From Amycolatopsis thermophila (GTDB lineage: Bacteria; Actinomycetota; Actinomycetes; Mycobacteriales; Pseudonocardiaceae), in contig NZ_JAUSUT010000001.1 in the NCBI RefSeq assembly GCF_030814215.1, forward strand, positions 2,852,001 through 2,916,000: 64,000 bases of DNA, in the 5' to 3' direction. Under the pieces are notes generated by a model, which saw only the letters and a program-made list of their open reading frames with translations, made no database searches and was not told where the DNA came from. Positions 56,825 through 64,000 of this stretch are shown here, piece after piece (within the stretch, counting starts at the first letter, position 1; each line of letters opens with the position of its first letter). Made by a program: the position numbers and the translations under genes.

Positions 56825-59362
56825 GTGGCCCGGCGGCACAAGCGTCCCGAAAGCGGTGAGGCGCTGGACCGGCGGCCGGACACCCGGGCAGGAAGCCGGT
56901 GGCGGCTGCGGAACTGGCGGCTGCGCACCAAGCTGATCGCCGTCCTGCTGATCCCGATGCTGACCGTGCTGGCGCTCATCAGCCTGCACGTGCGCGCCGA
57001 CCTGCAACACGCCGACCAGCTCGCCGAACTCGCCGCGCACAGCCGGGTCGACGCGGGCGTCAACGCGGTGGTCAACGAGCTGCAGCGCGAGCGCGACCTG
57101 ACCGTCCGTTACGTCGCGGGGCAGCGCCGGAACGGCCTGGCGGAGCTGCGCGATCAGCGCGCCCGCGTGGACGAAGCCGCCGGGGCCTTCGCCCGGAATC
57201 TGGCCGACCAGCAGTCGATGCTGTCCGCGTCGAGCGCCGCGGAGCTGAAGGAGGCCCAGTCGCGGCTGGAAGCGTTGCCGGGCCTGCGCTACTCGGGCGA
57301 GTTCTCGAACTCGTCGGCGGATTCGATCCTGACCTCCTACAGCGATCTCATCTCGGGCATCCTCGACCTGTCCGACCAGGCCGTCGCCGAGATCGCAGAC
57401 GCCGACGTGGCCCGCCTCCGGCTCGCCGCCAACGCGCTCGCCCGGGTCAAGGACCAGATGTCGGTCAAGCGGGCCGTCCTCGGGCAGGCGTTCGCCGAAG
57501 GCGAGGTGTCCGACGACCGGTTGCGCGCGCTCCTCGGCGCCGACGCACAGGTGATCGCCGCGCAGAACGACTACCGCAAGTTCACCACCGCCGCCGAGCA
57601 GCGGTCCTACGAGCAGACGGTGTCCGGGCCGGCCGTGCAGACCGCGAACACCCTGTTCGAGCTCGCGATCACGAGGGCGGAGAACGGGCAGAGCCTGTCC
57701 GGGCTGGACTCCCGGCAGTGGGACCAGGCGATCAGCGGCACCATCGACCTCGCCTACCAGTCCCAGCAGGCGTTGCAGGTCCAGACACAACACCGCTGCG
57801 ACGCGCTGGCCACCGATGCCCGCCGCTCCGCGATAGTCAACGCCGCGGTCGTGTTCGGCGCGCTGCTGTTGTGCGCGGTGCTTGCCGTGGTCATCGGCCG
57901 GTCGTTGCTGCGGCCCCTGCGGGTCCTGCGCAACACCGCGTTCGACGTCGCCGAGCACCGGCTGCCCGCGGCGGTCGACGAGATCCTCGCCGACCCGCAT
58001 CCCGACTTCATGGCCGCCCACCGCGGGGTCGCCCCCGTCCCGGTGTTCACACGCGAAGAAGTCGGCCAGGTCGCGCGCGCGTTCGACGCGGTGCACGGCC
58101 AGGCGGTGCGGCTGGCCGGTGAGCAGGCGCTGCTGCGGGAGAACATCAACGCGATGTTCGTCAACCTGTCCAAGCGCACCCAGGACCTGGTGGAACGCCA
58201 GCTCGGCGTGCTGGACCGGATGGAGGCCGGCGAGCAGGACCCGGAGACCCTCGGTGGCCTGTTCGAACTCGACCACCTGGCCACCCGCATGCGCCGCAAC
58301 AGCGAAAACCTCCTCGTGCTGTCCGGGCACGACTTCGGCGACGCGCAGTCCGAACCGGTCGCGGCCGAGGAGATCATCGGCGCGGCGTTGTCGGAGGTCG
58401 AGCACTACCAGCGCATCGAACTGACCGAGATGCCGGAGATCGCCATCCGCGGCGAAGCGTGCAACGACCTCGTGCACGTCATCTCCGAGTTGCTGGAGAA
58501 CGCGACCCTGTACTCGCCGTCGGAGAAGACCGTGACGGTGGTCAGCTCGCTCGCCGAGGACGGCGCCTGGCACGTGCACATCACCGACCAGGGCGCGGGC
58601 ATGCCGCAACCGGAGATCGACCGGGCCAACAAGCGACTGGCGAACCCACCCGAGGTGGACGTCGAGGTGTCCCGGCGGATGGGCCTGTTCGTGGTGGCGA
58701 CGCTCGCCAAGCGGCACGACATCCAGGTGCGGCTGCGGTCCGCCGACGGCGGCGGGCTCGTCGCGACCGTCAGCGTCCCGGCCGCGCTGGTGATCGAGCA
58801 CGTCGCGCCGGTGCCGGAGCCACTCCCCGCGCCGGCCGCCGCCCCGGAGCCGCCGCCGGTGCCGGTCGCCCTGCCGTCGTTGAAGCCGATCCCGCTGCCG
58901 GAACCGGAGCCGGCACCGGAGCCCGAACTGGACGACACCGTTTCGATCCCGGTGGTGCGCGACGAGCCGCGCCGGGCGCCGGTCGAGTCCGAGGACGGTG
59001 TGGACTGGCCGACCGCCGACAACGACACCTTCCCGCCCGAGGACGAGGAGCCGACCGAGCGGATGCCGGCGTACCAGGCTGTGTTGTCGCGGTGGTTCAC
59101 CACCGGCGAGCACTGGCCGGTGAGCCGGGCCTCGGAACCGGCGGAGGTGCCGGAGTGGCCGGCGGAGCCGCAGTGGCCGTCGGCCGACGACGACGTCGCG
59201 GTCGACGGGCGTCCGCCGAGGTTCCCGCAGCAGGTGCGGCGCCACGCGGAGTCGTTCGACCCGCCTACGCTTTCACTCGACCCCGACGAGGTGCGTCACC
59301 GGATGTCGCGGTTGCAGAACGGATTCGCCCGAGCCCGCGACGTGCGGGGGACGGAGAGCTGA
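56825..59362 (+). CDS. Conservon-type sensor histidine kinase (CvnA-like)
   Basis: An 845-residue membrane kinase: N-terminal transmembrane helix (LIAVLLIPMLTVLALISL), an outer nitrate-sensing-like helical region of about 280 residues, a second helix (AAVVFGALLLCAVLAVVIG), HAMP, a helical dimer region (FELDHLATRMRRNSENLLVL) and a HATPase (VISELLENATLYSPSEKTV, DQGAGMP). A Pro-rich tail of about 175 residues follows. GTG follows AAGGAAG. The usual conservon partners (LC7 protein, DUF742, GTPase) are not next to it. The last 98 bp overlap gluD on the other strand. Confidence 0.88.
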   Translation: MARRHKRPESGEALDRRPDTRAGSRWRLRNWRLRTKLIAVLLIPMLTVLALISLHVRADLQHADQLAELAAHSRVDAGVNAVVNELQRERDLTVRYVAGQRRNGLAELRDQRARVDEAAGAFARNLADQQSMLSASSAAELKEAQSRLEALPGLRYSGEFSNSSADSILTSYSDLISGILDLSDQAVAEIADADVARLRLAANALARVKDQMSVKRAVLGQAFAEGEVSDDRLRALLGADAQVIAAQNDYRKFTTAAEQRSYEQTVSGPAVQTANTLFELAITRAENGQSLSGLDSRQWDQAISGTIDLAYQSQQALQVQTQHRCDALATDARRSAIVNAAVVFGALLLCAVLAVVIGRSLLRPLRVLRNTAFDVAEHRLPAAVDEILADPHPDFMAAHRGVAPVPVFTREEVGQVARAFDAVHGQAVRLAGEQALLRENINAMFVNLSKRTQDLVERQLGVLDRMEAGEQDPETLGGLFELDHLATRMRRNSENLLVLSGHDFGDAQSEPVAAEEIIGAALSEVEHYQRIELTEMPEIAIRGEACNDLVHVISELLENATLYSPSEKTVTVVSSLAEDGAWHVHITDQGAGMPQPEIDRANKRLANPPEVDVEVSRRMGLFVVATLAKRHDIQVRLRSADGGGLVATVSVPAALVIEHVAPVPEPLPAPAAAPEPPPVPVALPSLKPIPLPEPEPAPEPELDDTVSIPVVRDEPRRAPVESEDGVDWPTADNDTFPPEDEEPTERMPAYQAVLSRWFTTGEHWPVSRASEPAEVPEWPAEPQWPSADDDVAVDGRPPRFPQQVRRHAESFDPPTLSLDPDEVRHRMSRLQNGFARARDVRGTES

Positions 59363-60170
59363 CCGGCTCGTACCGGCCGCTCTGGCGCTGACGGGCGTCG
59401 ATGGTGCGGGCCAGGCGGGACAGCGCGTAGTTGATCGCGAAGTAGAGCAGCGCGATGATCAGGTAGGTCTGGATCAGGAGCCGGTTGTAGCCGGCGAGGA
59501 CCTTGGCGCTCTGCAGCAGTTCGGCGTAGCTGACGACGATGCCGAGCGAGGTGTCCTTGACGACGCCCGCGGTCTGGCTGATGAGCGCCGGGACCACGCG
59601 GCGGACGGCCTGCGGGAAGATGACGTGCCGCATGGACTGGGAGGGCCGCATCCCGAGCGCGGCGGCCGCCTCGCCCTGGCCGGCCTCGAGTGAGCGGAAG
59701 CCGCTGCGGAAGATCTCGGCGAACTGGGCCGAGCGCGACACCGCGATCGGCAGGACGAGTTTCCACAGCAGGGGCAGGTCCAGGCCGTACCGGGGCAGCG
59801 CGAACATCGCGAAGTAGATGAGCAGCAGCAGCGGGATGACGCGGATGACCTCGACGTACGCGCGGGCCGGCGCACGGAGGACGAGGTGCCGCGAGACCCG
59901 CCCGAACGCCACGAGGAGACCGGCAGCCATCGCGAGCGCCACGGCCAGCACCGCGGCCAGGGCGGTGCCGCCGAGGCCGCCGAGGAGGTAACGCCACATC
60001 GGCCAGGAGCCGTAGGGAGCCCACCGCTGCGCGGCGAGTTCCCCGTTGACCGCGAACTGCCGCACCGCCAGCGCGAGGAGCACGAGCCCAGCCGCGATGG
60101 CGACGACGGTCGCGACGCGGACACGGCGCCTCGCCCGTGGGCCGGGAACGTCGAAGAGCACGGAGGTCAT
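59265..60170 (-). CDS. gluD: Glutamate/amino-acid ABC transporter permease GluD-like
   Basis: A 301-residue polar-amino-acid permease with about six helices and the EAAxLG-type loop (QGEAAAALGMRPSQSMRHVIFPQAVRRVVPALISQ). Similarity and position suggest GluD. Its C-terminus is 98 bp inside the convergent kinase gene. It is separated from gluC by 278 bp, unusual for this operon. Its ATPase partner is not in the window. Confidence 0.85.
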   Translation of the reverse strand: MTSVLFDVPGPRARRRVRVATVVAIAAGLVLLALAVRQFAVNGELAAQRWAPYGSWPMWRYLLGGLGGTALAAVLAVALAMAAGLLVAFGRVSRHLVLRAPARAYVEVIRVIPLLLLIYFAMFALPRYGLDLPLLWKLVLPIAVSRSAQFAEIFRSGFRSLEAGQGEAAAALGMRPSQSMRHVIFPQAVRRVVPALISQTAGVVKDTSLGIVVSYAELLQSAKVLAGYNRLLIQTYLIIALLYFAINYALSRLARTIDARQRQSGRYEPVSSPSPARRGLGRIRSATATSGDAPRRGRVKA

Positions 60171-60448
60171 GGCAAGCCTGCCTGGTTCGGTACGGGGTTG
60201 CGGTTCGTGGGGTGTTGGGTCGGGGTGGCGAGCGGCGGTCTGTTGGCGGCGCGACGGTCACGAAGGGCGCGTTTCGTGTTGGTTGGGCTGGGGACTGAGC
60301 GCGGATCCGGGGTTGGGTTGGCGAGCCGGTGCGCGTTTCCGGGGCGGGGGCTTGAGCTCGTGGGTGCGGGGCCGGTTTGGTGCGGGTCTCGGTCGGCTCG
60401 TGATCAGAGGCCCGTTCGCGGGCGGCGATCAGGCGGTGGCACGACTGG

Positions 60449-61093
60449 TCATCGCGGGATCACCAGTTTCCGCTCCAGGACCCCGGCCCCCGAGGAGATC
60501 ACCATCGCCAGGACGGCGTAACAGACTCCCGCCCCCACGTACAGCGGCAAGGGCTCGGCGAGAACGAGGTTCACCCGGTTCGTCGCCTCGGTCAGTTCGA
60601 CCACACCGACCGCCGCGGCGAGCGCGGTGTTCATCAGCAGCTGGATGGTCACGTTCCCGAGCGGCTGGATGATCGTCCGCAGCGCCTGCGGCAGGATCAC
60701 CGCTCGCAGTGACTGTCCGAAGCCGAGTCCCAGTGCGCGGGCCGCCTCGGCTTGGCCGCTGCTCACCGCGTTGATGCCAGACCGCAGCGTTTCCGCGTAA
60801 TACGAGGCCATGTACAGAGCCGTCGCGAGCACCGCGGTCGGGAACAGCTCGAAACTGATTCCGACCATCGGCAAACCGAAAACGAACAGCACCAGCCACA
60901 CGGCGAGCGGAATGTTCTGGAACAACTCGACATAACCGGTCCCGAACGCGCGCAGCGGGCGAACCGGGCAAATCCGGAACGCGGTGATCACCAGGGCGAC
61001 CAGCACCGCGCCGAGGGTGCTGAACACGGTCAGCAACACCGTGTTCAGCACCCCCTCGGCGAACTCCCCGAGGTGATCGGTCCACCCGCTCAC
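60449..61093 (-). CDS. gluC: Glutamate/amino-acid ABC transporter permease GluC-like
   Basis: A 214-residue permease with about five helices and the EAA loop (QAEAARALGLGFGQSLRAVILPQALRTIIQPLGN). GTG 61093 is coupled to the upstream gene by a GTGA overlap with its stop. Together with gluB and gluD it forms an importer for glutamate or similar acids. Confidence 0.85.
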   Translation of the reverse strand: MSGWTDHLGEFAEGVLNTVLLTVFSTLGAVLVALVITAFRICPVRPLRAFGTGYVELFQNIPLAVWLVLFVFGLPMVGISFELFPTAVLATALYMASYYAETLRSGINAVSSGQAEAARALGLGFGQSLRAVILPQALRTIIQPLGNVTIQLLMNTALAAAVGVVELTEATNRVNLVLAEPLPLYVGAGVCYAVLAMVISSGAGVLERKLVIPR

Positions 61094-62016
61094 GAGCCGG
61101 GCACGAAACCCGTCGCCGGCGGCGTCGGTGCGTCGCCCGGGATGACGGTCCCCAGCGTCTGCTTGTACGCCTCCTGCCACAGCCCCGCGGCCTGGATCTT
61201 CTTCAACCAGTCGTTGATGAACTGCTTGAACGTCTCGTCCCCGTGGTGGATCCCGATGCCGTACGGGTCCTGCCCGAACGTCCCGCTGTTGACCTGCACC
61301 TTGTCGTTCGTCTGGGCGTTGCCGGCCAGTTGCGTCAGGTCGTTCACGTAGGCGTCCGCCCGGCCCTGCTCCAGCGCGGTCACGCACTCCGAGTTCGTGC
61401 CCAGCGTGATCACCTGCGCCGGCTCGTACTGCTGCACCAGCGCGGCCCCGGTCGAGTTCGTCACCGCCAGCACCTTCTTGCCCTTCAGGTCCTGCGGCTT
61501 CGTGATGCTCGAATCACCCTTGCGCGCCATGATCGCCGGTCCGGACACGAAGTACGGCCCCGCGAACGACACCTTCTCCGCGCGCGGCAACGTGATCGAA
61601 TATGTGTGCAACACCACATCGACGGTGTTGTTCTGCAGCAGCGCCTCGCGGATCTGCGACGTCGAGTTCACGATCTTGACGTTCGGCCGGCCCAGGATGT
61701 ACTTCGCCAGCAGCCGGCCGAGGATCGCGTCGAACCCCTCGGTCTGCCCGGTCGTCGGGTTCTGCTGGGACAGCAGCGGCGTGTCCAGCTGGCTGCCGAT
61801 GAGGATCTGCCCGCGCTGCTTGATCGCCTGCGCGGTCGGGCTCGCCGCGAGGTCCGCGTCCGAAGCCACCGGCGCCCGGTCGAGCAGGCTCTGCTCCTGT
61901 CCGGCGCCGCCGGCGGGCGGGACCGCGGTCCCGCCCGAGGTGCAGGCCGTCACCGTGCCCAGCGCGACCGCGGTGAGCAGCGCCGCGAGGCGTCGTCGTC
62001 GTAGTGATGCCGTCAT
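61090..62016 (-). CDS. gluB: Glutamate-binding lipoprotein of ABC importer (GluB-like)
   Basis: A 308-residue solute-binding protein. The lipoprotein signal peptide ends at LGTVTAC with the lipidated Cys, then come the family-3 features (LLIGSQLDTPLLSQ type start, FDAILGRLLAKYIL, SFAGPYFVSGPAIM, GTNSECVTALEQGRADAYVNDL). ATG 62016 follows AGGAGG at a slightly long 13-base distance. It heads gluB-gluC-gluD; the ATPase gluA, usually just upstream, is missing. Confidence 0.88.
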   Translation of the reverse strand: MTASLRRRRLAALLTAVALGTVTACTSGGTAVPPAGGAGQEQSLLDRAPVASDADLAASPTAQAIKQRGQILIGSQLDTPLLSQQNPTTGQTEGFDAILGRLLAKYILGRPNVKIVNSTSQIREALLQNNTVDVVLHTYSITLPRAEKVSFAGPYFVSGPAIMARKGDSSITKPQDLKGKKVLAVTNSTGAALVQQYEPAQVITLGTNSECVTALEQGRADAYVNDLTQLAGNAQTNDKVQVNSGTFGQDPYGIGIHHGDETFKQFINDWLKKIQAAGLWQEAYKQTLGTVIPGDAPTPPATGFVPGS

Positions 62017-62507
62017 GGTGTGCGGGGATCCCTCCTGAACGTCCACCGTGCCGCGTTCATCTACTCTCGGTAACGCAAGGGGCACCCGATCGGGTGGGAG
62101 TAGATCACGGGTTACGGCGCAGGATTGTGCAGCTCCAACGCCCGCGTCAAGACCTCGTAAAGGTGAGCGCCCGGCTTGTGAGACATTCACCAGTTGGTTG
62201 TCACGCGTCTGTTCGCGGCGTTCGCGAGTGAGATGGGTAACACTGGACAACGCGTGGTTCGATACACGCAGCGCGACGCGGGTGGGCCGTCCCATGGGGA
62301 CAGTTGGTGAGATTTCGCCGCCAGGGTGACCGGCAAAGTTCGTGGTGAGAGCCATCTGCCCGGCTTCCTTTTCGTCCCGGTAGCCGATAGCCTCTACCCC
62401 CAATCGGGTGGCCCGTGTTAACCATTCACGTCCTGGTTCTCCTGGCGCGGGCCCCCGGAGCGGAAACGCGGAAACTGGACAGCTCGAACCGGGAAGGAAG
62501 TCCCTCG
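62017..62507. promoter_or_regulatory. Intergenic region between gluB and the second kinase
   Basis: A 491-bp stretch with no credible gene. It holds both divergent promoters. A longer open frame continuing from gluB upstream to 62403 has no family character. I see no riboswitch or clear palindrome. Confidence 0.5.
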
Positions 62508-64000
62508 GTGCCCCAGCCCACGAGCGGGGAGCGCGGTCGCAAGGCAGTGTCCCCGGCGGAGTCGCCTGTCGCGCAGAGTAACGACGTCAGCGCGCAGGAC
62601 AACGCGATCGGAGCATCGACCGGTGGTGACCGCGGACGTCGCGCCCGCGGCCTGGCGAACTGGCGCGTCACCGCCAAGATCGCGGCGGTGGTCGCCGTGC
62701 CGACGGCGGCCGCGCTGTCGCTGGCCGGCCTGCGCGTGTACGACAGCTTCGCGACGATGACCGTTTACCAGCACGCCGAACAGCGCATCGAACTCAGCGA
62801 GAAGGTCGCGGCCGAGATCGACGCGCTCCAGCGCGAGCGGGACGCGATGTCGGCCTGGATCGCCTCTGGCCGCCCGGCCGACCGCAGCGAGCTCGACAAC
62901 GCGATCAGTACCTCCGAAACCGCCGCCGACGTGGTGCGCGGAGCCGTCACCGAGGTCTCCTCCATCAGCGACGAGGCCACCTCCGCGCGCTACCACCAGG
63001 GCGTCGCGCGGCTCGACGGCCTGAGCCAGCTGCGCTCCTCGGCCGGCGCCGCGGACTTCCCGAGCCTGGCCGCCCAGGCCGGGTACACCGGTGTCGTCGA
63101 CGCGCTGCAGCTGATCGCCGACGAGTTCGACGCCGACATCACCGACCAGGGCCTGCAGGACCGCCACGAGGCGCTCGGCTTCCTCGCCGACGCCAAGGAG
63201 TACTCCGCCCAGCAGAACTCCTACCTGCGCAGTGCCGCGATCCGCGGCAAGTTCGACCCGGCCGAGCTGAAGAACCTGACCACGGCCCAATCCAACCTGG
63301 TCGCCGCGATCGACCGGTTCAACGCGGTCGCCACGCCGCAGGCCCAGCTGGACTACTCGACCACGCTGTCCGGCCCGCAGGTCTCGCAGCGGTTCACGCT
63401 GCAGCAGCTGGCGTTGCTGCGCGCGCAGGCCAACCCGCCGCTCCCGCTGGCCATCGACCCCGCCGCGGTGGTGCAGTCCTCTTCGGACACCCTCGGCCTG
63501 ATCAGCCAGGTGCAGAACCGCCTGCTGGCCGACGCCTCGAGCTACACCGACGGTCTGATCAGCGCGCAGCAGAAGAGCCTGCTGGTCACCATCGCGATCA
63601 TCCTCGCCGGGCTGCTGATCGTGCTCGCACTGATGTACGTGGTGGCTCGCTCGCTGATCCGCCCGCTGCGCACGTTGCGGACGAACGCGCTGCAGGTCGC
63701 CGAAGTGCACCTGCCCAACGCCGTGGAGCGGATCATGCGCGAGGCCGACCCGGCCGCGGCCGCGAAGGCGATCGAACCGGTCCCGGTCCACACCACCGAG
63801 GAGATCGGCCAGGTCGCCCGGTCCTTCGACGTCGTGCACGGGCAGGCCGTCCGGCTCGCCGCCGAGCAGGCGCTGCTCCGCGAGAACGTCAACGGCATCT
63901 TCGTCAACCTCTCGCGCCGGTCGCAGCGCCTGGTGGAGCGCCAGCTCGCGGTGATCGACCTGCTGGAGGCCGACGAGCAGGACCCGGACCACCTCGCGAG
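62508..64000 (+). CDS. Conservon-type sensor kinase (CvnA-like), truncated by window end
   Basis: The first 497 codons of a second CvnA-like kinase, still open at the right edge. It has an N-terminal transmembrane helix (WRVTAKIAAVVAVPTAAALSLAGL), a long helical sensor region (about 330 residues), a second transmembrane helix (LLVTIAIILAGLLIVLALMYVVA), HAMP, and the start of the kinase dimer region (ENVNGIFVNLSRRSQRLVERQLAVIDLLEADEQDPD). GTG 62508 follows GGGAAGGAAG. It resembles the kinase at 56825 in layout. LC7, DUF742 and GTPase genes would be expected just downstream, outside the window. Confidence 0.88.
   Translation, partial: MPQPTSGERGRKAVSPAESPVAQSNDVSAQDNAIGASTGGDRGRRARGLANWRVTAKIAAVVAVPTAAALSLAGLRVYDSFATMTVYQHAEQRIELSEKVAAEIDALQRERDAMSAWIASGRPADRSELDNAISTSETAADVVRGAVTEVSSISDEATSARYHQGVARLDGLSQLRSSAGAADFPSLAAQAGYTGVVDALQLIADEFDADITDQGLQDRHEALGFLADAKEYSAQQNSYLRSAAIRGKFDPAELKNLTTAQSNLVAAIDRFNAVATPQAQLDYSTTLSGPQVSQRFTLQQLALLRAQANPPLPLAIDPAAVVQSSSDTLGLISQVQNRLLADASSYTDGLISAQQKSLLVTIAIILAGLLIVLALMYVVARSLIRPLRTLRTNALQVAEVHLPNAVERIMREADPAAAAKAIEPVPVHTTEEIGQVARSFDVVHGQAVRLAAEQALLRENVNGIFVNLSRRSQRLVERQLAVIDLLEADEQDPDHLA

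Noticed and set aside
52871..59245. A 2124-codon open frame on the minus strand
   Set aside because: It spans XPB, the monooxygenase, tetR and the kinase in antisense. It stays open only because stop codons are rare at this GC content. The real XPB starts at GTG 54508 behind AAAGGAG.

Overview
The window is a high-GC actinobacterial chromosome segment. Its features point to Pseudonocardiaceae, probably Amycolatopsis or a close relative (inference). It has a DasR/dre aminosugar module, an ectABCD cluster, AfsR/SARP and conservon-type regulators, many GTG/TTG starts, several likely leaderless genes, and degenerate GC-rich intergenic repeats. The gene order thiE-thiO-thiS-thiG, thiD-thiC, def-DUF3263-LytR_C, AAA ATPase-pssA-psd-moeA and groEL matches, from memory, the order around Rv0414c-Rv0440 of Mycobacterium tuberculosis. 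The backbone is therefore an old, conserved core region with accessory genes between the blocks.

Layout. 0-6.4 kb: a quinone/aldehyde-stress module (divergent MarR, MhqO-like dioxygenase, MhqD-like hydrolase); a tetR-OYE-SDR operon divergent from a methyltransferase around a perfect palindrome; a LapA-domain membrane protein; an Abi-alpha-like protein. 6.6-9.9 kb: ectABCD for ectoine and 5-hydroxyectoine, with a palindrome at its promoter. 9.9-12.9 kb: a candidate structured RNA closed by a 21-bp hairpin, then a large AfsR-like regulator. 12.9-14.3 kb: a gene-free block of degenerate repeats. 14.3-20.3 kb: a DUF6932 two-gene module, an SGNH hydrolase, a DUF3159 membrane protein, and NagK-like kinase, SIS-domain protein and DasR around a perfect dre core.

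20.4-29.2 kb: a membrane protein, a block of duplicated thiE tails, and the thiamin genes thiE, thiO, thiS, thiG, two thiD paralogues and thiC, with two TPP riboswitches. 29.5-43.6 kb: Uma2 protein, signal-less HtrA-like protease, peptide deformylase, DUF3263, VirR-like LytR_C protein, Cdc48-like ATPase, pssA, psd, moeA, AIM24, cold-shock protein, a Ser/Thr kinase with GQPG repeats, groEL with two CIRCE operators, and PspC. 43.7-50.5 kb: a stand-alone molybdenum hydroxylase large subunit, a repeat block with a 21-G run, menC, a zinc alcohol dehydrogenase, IclR and a DJ-1/PfpI protein. 50.5-64 kb: a DUF72/DUF4253 pair, a membrane protein, XPB helicase, an FAD monooxygenase head-to-head with a TetR regulator, and two conservon-type sensor kinases flanking gluB-gluC-gluD, which lack their ATPase.

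Functionally the window combines stress tolerance (quinones, osmolarity, heat and cold), cofactor synthesis (thiamin, menaquinone, molybdopterin), phosphatidylethanolamine synthesis and aminosugar sensing. No mobile element, CRISPR array or tRNA was recognised. The least explained parts are the RNA/hairpin after ectD, the three repeat blocks, the DUF6932 module, and two genes that lack a normal start codon.
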